A program made the translations under genes and the position numbers. Below are positions 27,698-34,911 of a DNA stretch of 64,000 bases, in pieces. Below the pieces are notes generated by a model. It worked only from the letters and a program-made list of their open reading frames with translations. It had not been told where the DNA came from and made no database searches. The DNA is from Nocardioides sp. GY 10127 (GTDB lineage Bacteria; Actinomycetota; Actinomycetes; Propionibacteriales; Nocardioidaceae): positions 620,001 to 684,000 of the forward strand of contig NZ_STGL01000003.1 in assembly GCF_004919085.1 (NCBI RefSeq). The letters are read 5' to 3'. Within the stretch, counting starts at the first letter, position 1; each line of letters begins with the position of its first letter.

Positions 27698-28789
27698 TCA
27701 GTCCTTCGAGCGCAGCAGCCGGAACTGCAGCAGGGTCAGCAGCACGATGGCGAGGAAGAGCAGGTAGCTCGCGGCGGCCGCGAGGCCGTAGTTGCCGAAC
27801 CCGAACTGGTCGTAGGTGTAGTAGCTGATGGACCGGGTCGAGTCGAGCGGGCCGCCGGACGTCATCACGAAGGCCTCCTCGAAGAACTGCAGGTAGCCGA
27901 TGCCGGTGATGACGGCGCCGAACAGGATCGTCGGGCGCAGCATCGGCAGGGTGACGTGCCGGAAGCGGGCCCACGCACCGGCGCCGTCGGACTCGGCGGC
28001 CTCGGTGATCTCGGTGGGCACGGTCTGGAGGGCCGCCAGGAAGATGACGGTCATGGTGCCGAAGTTGCGCCACACGGCCATGACGACCAGGGACGGCAGC
28101 GCGAGGTGGGTGTCGTCGAGCCACGCCTGGCCGGGCAGGCCCACCGCCTCGAGCGCGGAGTTCACCAGGCCGCCGTTCTCGCGCAGGAGGAACTTCCACA
28201 CCACCGAGACCGCGACGATCGAGGTGACGACCGGCAGGTAGAAGCCCACTCGGAAGAAGCCCTTGAACCGCGTGACCCGGTTGAGGCCGACCGCCACCGC
28301 CATCGCCACCACCAGCGTGAGCGGGACGCCCAGCAGCAGGTAGAGCAGCGTGTTGAGGGCGACCTTGCGGAACAGCTCGTCGCCGAGCAGGCGCGTGTAG
28401 TTCTCCAGGCCGACGAACGAGACCGCGAGCGGGTGCCGGGCGTCGGTGGAGCGGATGTCGGTGAAGCTCATCCCCAGGCTGGCCAGCACCGGGCCGGCGG
28501 TGAAGACGAGGAACACCGCCATGAACGGGACGGCGAGCACCCAGGCCGCGACGGTCTGGGACCGGGCCGTGGGGTCGTGGCGGCGCCGGGGCCTGCCCTG
28601 CCGGCCCTTGCTGCCCTGCGCTTCAGCCGTCCCCGTCCCCCCGGCGCCGGTGGCGCGCGGGAGGTCGAGGGCTTCGGGCGAGGGGTGCGGGGACGTGGCG
28701 CCGGACCGGCCGGGCGTCTTGTCTTTGCCGTCGTTGCCGTCGTTGCTGTTGTCGTTGCTGGTGGGGCGTGGTGCGTGCGTGGAGGACAT
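27698..28789 (-). CDS. Carbohydrate ABC transporter permease (MalF/CUT1 type)
   Basis: 363 aa if started at ATG 28789. An ATG three codons earlier (28798) touches its GGGAG directly, whereas the second ATG has the proper 9-base spacing, so I chose it. Residues 1-75 are disordered, with Asn/Asp/Gly/Arg-rich sequence. Six hydrophobic helices follow; the EAA loop reads VPTEITEAAESDGAGAWARFRHVTLPML. ILFGAVITGIGYLQFFEEAFVMTSGGP is typical of MalF/UgpA-type subunits. It forms the membrane channel with the downstream permease and takes sugar from the lipoprotein encoded just upstream. Confidence 0.92.
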   Translation of the reverse strand: MSSTHAPRPTSNDNSNDGNDGKDKTPGRSGATSPHPSPEALDLPRATGAGGTGTAEAQGSKGRQGRPRRRHDPTARSQTVAAWVLAVPFMAVFLVFTAGPVLASLGMSFTDIRSTDARHPLAVSFVGLENYTRLLGDELFRKVALNTLLYLLLGVPLTLVVAMAVAVGLNRVTRFKGFFRVGFYLPVVTSIVAVSVVWKFLLRENGGLVNSALEAVGLPGQAWLDDTHLALPSLVVMAVWRNFGTMTVIFLAALQTVPTEITEAAESDGAGAWARFRHVTLPMLRPTILFGAVITGIGYLQFFEEAFVMTSGGPLDSTRSISYYTYDQFGFGNYGLAAAASYLLFLAIVLLTLLQFRLLRSKD

Positions 28790-28847
28790 CGTCGTCATCT
28801 CCCTGCTGGTGGCTACGGAGCCGGGGTGGGTGCCCGAGGCGACTGCC

Positions 28848-30215
28848 TCAGAGACCCGTCCCGACGCTGGAGGCCTCGGACTGCATCTCCTCGACGGCCT
28901 GGTCGACGTCCTCGAGCCCCTTGGTGGTGCGCTCGACGCGGCCGTCGATCACGTCCGCGACCTGCTCCCAGGTGGGGACGGCCGGCGGCGAGACGGCGCG
29001 GTCGAGCTGGTCTCCGAACACGGCGAGCTGCTCGTCGTCCGCGAGGTCCCCGGACTTCCACGCGGTGGAGTTGGCGGGGAGGTCGCCGACGGTGTCGTAG
29101 AAGTCCTGCTGGACGTCGGGCTGCTCGAGCCAGCGGACGAGCTTCCAGGCGCCGTCGGGGTTCTCGGCGTCGGTGAGGACGGCCAGGTTGCCGCCGCCGA
29201 CGAAGCTCGAGCCGGGGCCGTCGGGGCCGGGGATGGGGGCGACGGCGTAGTCGGACGGGTCGACGCCGGCGTCCTCGACGAGGGCGGCGTGCCACGGGCC
29301 GGAGACGAACGAGCCGTAGGTGCCGTCGGCGAAGCCGGACTCCAGCTCGCCGGCGTCCATGACGTGCGTCTGGGCGAGGCCGTCGGTGAAGAAGGAGGAG
29401 TAGTAGTCCAGGGACTCCTTCATGGCGTCGGAGTCGAGGGTCCACTCGGTGCCGTCGTCGTTGGCGAGCTCGGCGCCGTCGGACCAGGCGAACGGCAGGA
29501 ACGTCTGCCACGAGCCGGTCTGGCCGGGCTGGAGGCTGATGCCGTAGTCGACGCCGGCCTTGGTCTGGAGGTCGGAGGCGAACTGCTTGAGCTCGTCCCA
29601 CGTCTGCGGCGGGGAGGTCCACCCGGCCTTCTTGGCCAGGTCGGAGCGGTAGTAGAGGACGCGGGTCTCGACGTACCAGGGGACGCCGTACTGGGTGCCG
29701 CCCACCTGGTTGCCCTCCCAGGCGCCGGTGAAGAAGTCGCCGGAGTCCACGAGGCCCTCCGGGGTCGGCATGAGGCCGCCCGAGGCGCCGAACTCGCCCA
29801 TCCAGGTCGAGCCGACGAGCGTGACGTCCGGACCCTGGCCGGACGTGATGGCGCCCTGGATCTTGTCGTGGGCGGAGTCCCACGGGATCGCGGTGACCTC
29901 GACGTCCGCGTCGGGGTTCTCCTTCTCGAAGGCCTGGGTGAAGTCGTCGAGGGCCTCGCCCTCGGCGCCCATCGCCCACACCTCGATCGTGCCGGTGGCC
30001 GGGCTGTCGTCGATGGCGTCGGACTGGGCCTCGCCGCCGGCGCTGGTCGCGTCGCGCCCGCAGGCGGCGAGGCTGCTCAGCGTCAGGCCGGCGAGGGTGA
30101 GGGCGACGAGCGTCCGCCTCCTGTTCCTGCTGGTGCTCTTGCTGGTGCTCCGGGTGGTCTTGGTGGGGCTCTGCGTGGGGCTGGTGCCGGGCGTCGTCGG
30201 CCGGTGCGTTGTCAT
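28848..30215 (-). CDS. Extracellular sugar-binding lipoprotein (ABC transporter)
   Basis: 455 aa from ATG at 30215 with GGAAGGA upstream. The first 33 residues are an unusual Thr/Ser/Pro-rich extension, then NRRRTLVALTLAGLTLSSLAAC gives a lipoprotein signal with the lipobox LAAC and Cys52 as the lipidated residue. The body matches family 1 solute-binding proteins: IEVWAMGAEGEALDDFTQAFEKENPDADVEV, GTQYGVPWYVETRVLYYRSDL, SFVGGGNLAVLTDAENPDGAWKLVRWL. It captures an oligosaccharide outside the cell and feeds the two permeases. ATGA overlap with the upstream LacI gene. The N-terminal extension may be mis-started, but no better start with a ribosome site lies between 30215 and the signal peptide. 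Confidence 0.9.
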   Translation of the reverse strand: MTTHRPTTPGTSPTQSPTKTTRSTSKSTSRNRRRTLVALTLAGLTLSSLAACGRDATSAGGEAQSDAIDDSPATGTIEVWAMGAEGEALDDFTQAFEKENPDADVEVTAIPWDSAHDKIQGAITSGQGPDVTLVGSTWMGEFGASGGLMPTPEGLVDSGDFFTGAWEGNQVGGTQYGVPWYVETRVLYYRSDLAKKAGWTSPPQTWDELKQFASDLQTKAGVDYGISLQPGQTGSWQTFLPFAWSDGAELANDDGTEWTLDSDAMKESLDYYSSFFTDGLAQTHVMDAGELESGFADGTYGSFVSGPWHAALVEDAGVDPSDYAVAPIPGPDGPGSSFVGGGNLAVLTDAENPDGAWKLVRWLEQPDVQQDFYDTVGDLPANSTAWKSGDLADDEQLAVFGDQLDRAVSPPAVPTWEQVADVIDGRVERTTKGLEDVDQAVEEMQSEASSVGTGL

Positions 30216-31225
30216 GCGTGGTCCTTCCCGAGGAGGGTGCTGCTGGTGCGCACGACGAGCTCGGTCTCGAGCACCTCGTGCCGGGGGGTCGTCCGGGTGC
30301 CGGCCAAGCGCTCCTCGAGCAGCCGGGCGGCGGTGGCACCGAGCTCGCGCACGGGCTGGCGGACGGTCGTGAGTCCGGCCCAACGGGCCGCCATCACGTC
30401 GTCCCAGCCGGTGACGCGGACCTCGCCGTCCCGCCCCGCCTCGGTGAGGCGGGTGAGGACGCCGAGGGCGAGCTCGTCGTTGGCGCAGACGAGGGCGTCG
30501 GGCAGCGTGCCCGGCTCCCCGCCGTGGGTGGGCTGCGCGAGCAGCGCGTCGGCCGCGGCGCGGCCGTGGGTCTCGTCGAGGTCGTCGACGGGGTGGATCG
30601 TGAGGGTCGTGGGCTCCGGGCTCGCCTCCAGCGCCTGCCGGACCGCGGCCAGGCGGTCGGCGACGTCGGGGCTGGTGCTCGGGTCGCCGACGAAGACGAG
30701 GTGGCGGGCGCCGTCCTCGAGCAGGTGGCGGACCAGCGCGTGACCGCTCGCCGTGGCGGCGGTGCTCACGGAGTCCTGCTCCGGGCTGGTCGGGCGAGCC
30801 ACCAGGACCAGCGGGACGTGCTGGCGGGCGAGGTCGCGCAGCAGCGCGTCGGGGATCGCCGGCCCGAGCACGACCAGGCCGTCGCAGCGTCCCGCCATCT
30901 CGGTGACCTGCTTCTCGACGTCCGCGCGGCCCCGGGTGGAGCAGATGAGGACGGAGCGGCCCACCTCGGCGGCGACGGACTCGTACCCCATCACCACGTC
31001 GGCGTAGTACGGGCCGGAGAGGTCGGGGAAGACGACGCCGGCCGCCGCGTGCCGGCGCTCGGCGAGCTGGCGGCCGAGGTGACTGGGGCGGAACGCGAGC
31101 CGCTCGGCGGTCGCGAGCACCTTGGCGCGGGTGTCGGGCTTGACCACGTCGGGGTCGCGCAGCGTGCGGCTGACCGTCGCGATGGACACGCCTGCCTCGC
31201 GGGCGACGTCGCGGATCGTGGCCAC
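30212..31225 (-). CDS. LacI family transcriptional regulator
   Basis: 337 aa from GTG at 31225 with GAGGAG upstream. The N-terminal HTH reads ATIRDVAREAGVSIATVSRTLRDP, followed by the hinge helix and VLATAERLAFRPSHLGRQL. The periplasmic-binding-protein-like effector domain runs from about residue 60 (AAGVVFPDLSGPYYADVVMG), with GWDDVMAARWAGLTTVRQP near the end. It most likely represses its own operon and is released by a sugar derived from the transported substrate. A palindrome (31258-31271) between the promoter and the start codon is the probable operator. It overlaps the lipoprotein gene by 4 bp. Confidence 0.92.
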   Translation of the reverse strand: MATIRDVAREAGVSIATVSRTLRDPDVVKPDTRAKVLATAERLAFRPSHLGRQLAERRHAAAGVVFPDLSGPYYADVVMGYESVAAEVGRSVLICSTRGRADVEKQVTEMAGRCDGLVVLGPAIPDALLRDLARQHVPLVLVARPTSPEQDSVSTAATASGHALVRHLLEDGARHLVFVGDPSTSPDVADRLAAVRQALEASPEPTTLTIHPVDDLDETHGRAAADALLAQPTHGGEPGTLPDALVCANDELALGVLTRLTEAGRDGEVRVTGWDDVMAARWAGLTTVRQPVRELGATAARLLEERLAGTRTTPRHEVLETELVVRTSSTLLGKDHA

Positions 31226-31244
31226 CGGCTGCTCCTCTCGTGGA

Positions 31245-31271
31245 TGTAACCGGTATCTGTAACCGGTTACA
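31245..31271. promoter_or_regulatory. LacI-type operator, tandem
   Basis: TGTAACCGGTTACA at 31258-31271 is a perfect 14-bp palindrome with the central CG of LacI-family operators. A degenerate copy, TGTAACCGGTATCT, abuts it at 31245-31258, so the left half-site is repeated 13 bp away. The pair lies 20-47 bp before the lacI-type GTG, downstream of the proposed promoter, the position for transcriptional roadblock or exclusion. Confidence 0.8.
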
Positions 31272-31288
31272 AGGTGCGGACAGGTGGC

Positions 31289-31317
31289 ACCTTGCCGGAC
31301 CAGACCACCTGTGTCAA
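31289..31317 (-). promoter_or_regulatory. Promoter of the LacI sugar operon
   Basis: On the minus strand TTGACA (31317-31312) is followed by a 17-nt spacer and CAAGGT (31294-31289). The -35 is a perfect match, the -10 weak. Transcription would start near 31281, about ten bases before the operator palindrome. Confidence 0.55.
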
Positions 31318-31475
31318 CCGTCACACCTGACGCTGTGCGGACTCTCCTGCCCGCTCAGCGGACGCCTCTACTCACCCCTCCGGGTGGCGCGGGTGTTCAC
31401 CGACCCGCTGGTGTCGTGGTGCTCGGCGGGGCTGCGGTTGTGCTGCCCGGACTTGTTGCTCGACTGGTGGGAGCT

Positions 31476-31588
31476 CGGGACGTCATACGAAACGACCCTG
31501 CTTCTGACCAGGGCGTATGACGTCCCGCTCCCCCGGCGTGGGACGTCATACGCCTGAGGGGAGGGACGTCCGGTTCGCATGACGTCCC
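31476..31588. repeat. Composite repeat copy B, double hairpin module
   Basis: Hairpin 1 pairs CGGGACGTCATACG (31476-31489) with CGTATGACGTCCCG (31514-31527). Hairpin 2 pairs GGGACGTCATACG (31540-31552) with CGCATGACGTCCC (31576-31588), with one mismatch. It has the same order, orientation and linker (CTCCCCCGGCG) as copy A at 22816-22926; the hairpin 1 loops differ. Confidence 0.85.
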
Positions 31589-31608
31589 CTGCGCTGGGGT
31601 GGCCGCGG

Positions 31609-31815
31609 GCAGCTGTGGGCGGTGCGTCAGCAACCGAATCCGACGTCAGGCGGGTTGCTCCGACACCGCGGATCGCCGCGGCGGGCATGGGCGGTGCGTC
31701 AGCAACCGACTCAGGCGTCGCGTCGGTTGCTCCGACACCGCCGGTGGCCGCGGGCAGCTGTGGGCGGTGGCCCAGCAACCGATCCGCACGCCAGCTGGGT
31801 TGCTCCGACACCGCC
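31609..31815. repeat. Composite repeat copy B, three tandem palindromic units
   Basis: Units at about 31609-31669, 31680-31742 and 31754-31815, each about 62 bp: GCAGCTGTGGGCGGTG, then CAGCAACCGA, a variable middle, then GGTTGCTCCGACACCGC. The arms of each unit are imperfect inverted repeats, so each can fold into a stem-loop. The middles (about 17 bp) differ in all three and in copy A, while the arms are conserved. Confidence 0.82.
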
Positions 31816-31975
31816 AGTCGGCGCGAGAGGGTGGCCGGGTCATGAACCCAGCACGGGACGGGCGGGCTCGCGGCATCACCGCTCAGCGAACAGATCCGCC
31901 CGGTCGGACGCGTGGGATTCGTCGAGACGGACGCAACTCGGGCCCGGGACGCCACCGTCACCGGGCACGCACACA

Positions 31976-32003
31976 GGCCCGCCGGACGTCCGTCCGGCGG
32001 GCC
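31976..32003 (-). terminator. Hairpin terminator downstream of the DUF4234 gene
   Basis: GGCCCGCCGGAC (31976-31987) and its perfect complement (31992-32003) enclose a GTCC tetraloop, 9 bp past the DUF4234 stop on its strand. No U-run is present. Confidence 0.7.
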
Positions 32004-32012
32004 GCATTTGCC

Positions 32013-32525
32013 TCAGCGAGGAGTCGCCGACGCCCAGTACGCGTTGAGGGCGCTGTTGGTCTTGACGAACCACACGATCCAGCCGACGAGGCACCAGCCC
32101 AGCAGCAGGACCCAGAGGCCGCTGGCCCCGCTGACCGGCGGCACCTGGCCGCGACGGCTGTAGAGGCCACCCACCTCGCTGGAGGAGATGAACGGCGAGA
32201 CGATCCCGAAGAAGAAAGCGATGAGGAGCGCGACGCCGCCGCCGAGGCCCTGGCCGGAGTGACGCTTCATCTCGGCGCTGGTGGCGTAGTACCAGTACAG
32301 CGAGTAGATGCCGAGCGTGACGATCGACAGCAGGAAGGCCACACCGGTGCTGCGCTGCTTGCCGACCGGGCCGAGGGTCATGGCGGGGGCGTACGCGGTG
32401 GCGGGCTGCAGACCCACCGGCGGCGCGGGGACGGCAGGTGCCATCGGCGGGGCGACGGGAGGGGCCGGCACGGGGGCCGGCGCCGAGGCGGTCGGCTCGG
32501 GAGCCGAGGACGTCTGGTCAGTCAT
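32013..32525 (-). CDS. DUF4234 domain membrane protein
   Basis: 170 aa from ATG at 32525 with AGGAG upstream. Residues 1-55 are Pro/Ala-rich and disordered. The DUF4234 region follows: GKQRSTGVAFLLSIVTLGIYSLYWYYATSAEMKRH, with the conserved GIY-x-W-Y-W-like helix, then VALLIAFFFGIVSPFI and LWVLLLGWCLVGWIVWFVKTNSALNAYW, giving about three to four membrane helices. Function unknown; such proteins are common in actinobacteria near stress or envelope genes. Transcribed alone, between the composite repeat and the defence region. Confidence 0.82.
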   Translation of the reverse strand: MTDQTSSAPEPTASAPAPVPAPPVAPPMAPAVPAPPVGLQPATAYAPAMTLGPVGKQRSTGVAFLLSIVTLGIYSLYWYYATSAEMKRHSGQGLGGGVALLIAFFFGIVSPFISSSEVGGLYSRRGQVPPVSGASGLWVLLLGWCLVGWIVWFVKTNSALNAYWASATPR

Positions 32526-32661
32526 GGGTGCTCCTGAGGTAGAGGGCGTATCGGACCTTGCGGGCCGGCGAGCGGAACGTACGTCATCCAGGTCACAGGC
32601 GTCAGGCTTTCGACGACTTCGGACCAGCCGGGCCCGATTCAGGGATCGGGTCGGCGTGGGG

Positions 32662-34059
32662 CTAGACGGCGTGTCCGCGGGGCGGGTCCCCGTCGGCGCC
32701 GTCGTCGAGCGGCGGGTCACCGGCGAAGAGTCCGTCCTGGTCGGCGGGGCCGTCGAGGAGGGAGAGCTGCTGGCTCCGGTCGCGTCGGCTCGAGCGCGGC
32801 TTCTCGGACGACGGTCGGACCTGCCGGTCGAGCGCGTCGTGGAGCCCGCGGCGCAGTGCAGCCACGACCGTCTCCGGGGCGATCGACGCCGTGCTGCCTC
32901 GGCCGGTGCGCAGCAGCACGATGGCCTGGATCAGCCGCCGCCGGTCGTCCTCGAACAGCGCCGCGACGTGGCGCGGGGGCAGGTCGGCGTCCTGGAGGAG
33001 CTCGACGAGTGCCGTGATGCCCGGGTCCTGCTCGCGGAGCACACGGACCTCGCGGGCCTCCCCGGCGTCCTGCTCCGGCGGTCCGGCGTGGGAGCCCGCC
33101 GCCTCGGCACTCTCCTCGGAGCGCTCCTGCGGCTCCGTGTCGGCCGCAGCGGGGACGCTGGACGCCGGCTCCCGGAACAGTCGCCCGCCGTATTGCGCCG
33201 CGACCTCGTCGGCGACGGCCTGGGCCTCGCGGTCGAACCGGTCGACCCAGAAGGTGAGGTGCTGGGTGGTGAACGGGTCCGCGGGGATCTCGGCGCGGGC
33301 CTCGAGCGTCGCTCCGAGCAGCGAGAGGCTGACGAAGGGCAGCCGCGCCGCGACGTCCGCGAGGTCCCGCTTCAGCCCGCGGGTGTCGACCACGTCGAGC
33401 ACCAGGTACGAGACCAGGTGGACGATCGGCCGCGTCTCGTCGGGGCTCACGAAGACCACGCCGTCGCCGGTGGGCACGGGGAAGGCACCCAGGCGGTTGA
33501 GGGGCGGCGCGCTCCCCCACACCGACGCGAGGGCTGACCCGATCAGGCTGCGGAGGTGCTCCGGACCTGCGGGGATCGTGGGCGGCGGCGCCGCGGGGAG
33601 GGGCGAGACGTCGGGCTCGTCCGACTGGAGACCCTCGAGGTCCAGGCGGTCGCTGGTGAGGAACGCCGGGTGGAGCACGCCGTGCACCTCGTGCAGGGCG
33701 CGAACCACCATGTCGGCGACCCGCTCCACGTCCGCGGACGTGAGGTCGATCCAGTGGTTCTCGGTGCCGGCGGATTCGTCCGGGTCGCGGAAGCCCAGGT
33801 CGGCCAGCGCCGCTCGCTGGGCGTCGTCCAGTCGGTGGCTGTCCGCGAGGTAGTGGTTGCTCACCACCTCGCACCGCAGCCGGCCACCCGGGAGCACGAG
33901 CACCTGCGCGTAGGGCCCCACCCCGCCGTCCGGGTGGTGCTCCACCTCCAGCAGGAGCAGCTCACCCTGCGTCCCGCTCACCATGGCCAGCGCCTGCGCC
34001 AGCCGGGTGCGCAGCTCGTGCCACGCACCCTCGTCCTCGACCCCGTCGGGCACCCTCAC
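32662..34059 (-). CDS. TY-Chap (YbjN/T3SS-chaperone-like) domain protein
   Basis: 465 aa from GTG at 34059, preceded by GAGGGAAGAG. The N-terminal region (about 8-130) has the TY-Chap_N pattern YAQVLVLPGGRLRCEVVSNHYL then a LREVFGV-like ALHEVHGVLHPAFLTSD. A second alpha/beta domain (about 175-300; LNRLGAFPVPTGDGVVFVSPDE, LVLDVVDTRGLKRDLADVAARLPFVSLSLLG) resembles the YbjN-like chaperone fold. The last 150 residues are acidic linker and helical (REQDPGITALVELLQDADLPPRHVAALFEDDRRRLIQAIVLLRTGRG). TY-Chap proteins have been linked by genome analysis to biological-conflict systems; no enzyme activity is expected. Its position at the edge of the defence genes fits. Confidence 0.68.
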   Translation of the reverse strand: MRVPDGVEDEGAWHELRTRLAQALAMVSGTQGELLLLEVEHHPDGGVGPYAQVLVLPGGRLRCEVVSNHYLADSHRLDDAQRAALADLGFRDPDESAGTENHWIDLTSADVERVADMVVRALHEVHGVLHPAFLTSDRLDLEGLQSDEPDVSPLPAAPPPTIPAGPEHLRSLIGSALASVWGSAPPLNRLGAFPVPTGDGVVFVSPDETRPIVHLVSYLVLDVVDTRGLKRDLADVAARLPFVSLSLLGATLEARAEIPADPFTTQHLTFWVDRFDREAQAVADEVAAQYGGRLFREPASSVPAAADTEPQERSEESAEAAGSHAGPPEQDAGEAREVRVLREQDPGITALVELLQDADLPPRHVAALFEDDRRRLIQAIVLLRTGRGSTASIAPETVVAALRRGLHDALDRQVRPSSEKPRSSRRDRSQQLSLLDGPADQDGLFAGDPPLDDGADGDPPRGHAV

Positions 34060-34162
34060 CTCTTCCCTCGGGCGGACCCTCCACCCGATGTCAGGGACCG
34101 TAGACACCGGCACCGACAGCGGCGGTCCGATGGTCGAGACCACCGCTGTCGACGCCGTCGGC

Positions 34163-34579
34163 TCAGGGCATCCGAGGCCCGGTGTCACCGTCCGGGTCGA
34201 ACGGCAGCGCCGGGCTCCACTTGCCGTCCACCTTCAGGGGCGCCCCCGGAGAGGGCACCTGGAGCGACGGGACGTCGCCGTGGACCAGTCGCACGTTCAG
34301 CACGATCCCGGGCCAGCCCAGGAGGTGCGCCGTGCGGTGGTAGCGCGCGGCGTGACCGGGCACGACGAATCCGTCGAACGGATGGTGGTGCCACAGCACC
34401 GCTCGCTCACCGGCGAGCGACGCGATCCGCAGCGCGTAGCCCTCGACCTCCTCGACGAGGACGTCGACCCAGTCGTCGAGCTCGACGACGGCGAAGACCT
34501 GCTGGTGCAGGGTGGGGAAGTGACCCGGCTCCATCGACACCGGGTCGCCGGGCTCGGGGTACATCGGGCAGCAGCCCAT
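34163..34579 (-). CDS. Hypothetical protein, 138 aa
   Basis: I do not recognise the family. ATG at 34579 has AAGGAG nine bases upstream, and codon use is typical for the genome, so it is probably a real gene. The N-terminus MGCCPMYPEPGDPV has two Cys; the middle (FAVVELDDWVDVLVEEVEGYALRIASLAGERAVLWHHHPFDGFV) is beta-rich with a His triplet; the end is Pro/Gly-rich (LPFDPDGDTGP). No membrane segment. It lies 103 bp upstream of the TY-Chap gene on the same strand, so they could form a two-gene unit. Confidence 0.6.
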   Translation of the reverse strand: MGCCPMYPEPGDPVSMEPGHFPTLHQQVFAVVELDDWVDVLVEEVEGYALRIASLAGERAVLWHHHPFDGFVVPGHAARYHRTAHLLGWPGIVLNVRLVHGDVPSLQVPSPGAPLKVDGKWSPALPFDPDGDTGPRMP

Positions 34580-34911
34580 GACGGTTCTCCTTCGAGGTCT
34601 GGGACCTCGACGAGGCCCCGCGTTGCCTCCGCCGGACGGCGGACGCCGGCTCTTCCTCCGGGGGCACCTTGCGCGGGGGCAGGTAGCCGAGCGACCAGCC
34701 GGAGGGCTTGTGGTCGCTGCTCGTGAGCCAGTGACGAACCTAGAGGACGCCGCCGACAGCGGCGCCGGAGTCGAGCGGTGGCGGCCGTTGAGACCAGTCC
34801 GCGGGGAGTCCCGCCCATACCGAGATCGAGGGATCTTTACCTTCCGCTCAGACCGCCGGGGCCGCGGGCCGATATCCGTCAGGTCACTACTGTCGCCTGG
34901 GAGGAGTCCTC
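34580..34911. promoter_or_regulatory. Divergent intergenic region before the NERD helicase
   Basis: 332 bp between the small minus-strand gene and the plus-strand NERD helicase gene. It must carry both promoters. The least GC-rich part is around 34825-34850. GGGAGGAG just before 34912 is the ribosome site of the helicase gene. I see no convincing hexamer pair or operator. Confidence 0.4.

Larger units (their letters stand above)
31226..32012. other. Gene-free stretch with operator, promoter, composite repeat copy B and terminator
   Basis: About 790 bp between the LacI start and the stop of the DUF4234 gene. It contains the LacI operator and promoter, copy B of the composite repeat (31476-31815) and a hairpin at 31976-32003. 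Short open frames across it are translations of the repeats, and I see no credible gene. Confidence 0.6.

Noticed and set aside
31609..31815. Possible CRISPR array (three regularly spaced repeats)
   Set aside because: Only three units, spacers about 17 bp lie inside the palindromic unit rather than between repeats, arms are imperfect, a fourth single unit occurs 8.7 kb away, and there are no cas genes.
31579..32537. Short plus-strand frames across composite repeat copy B
   Set aside because: Their translations are just the repeat units in different frames plus sequence antisense to the DUF4234 gene.
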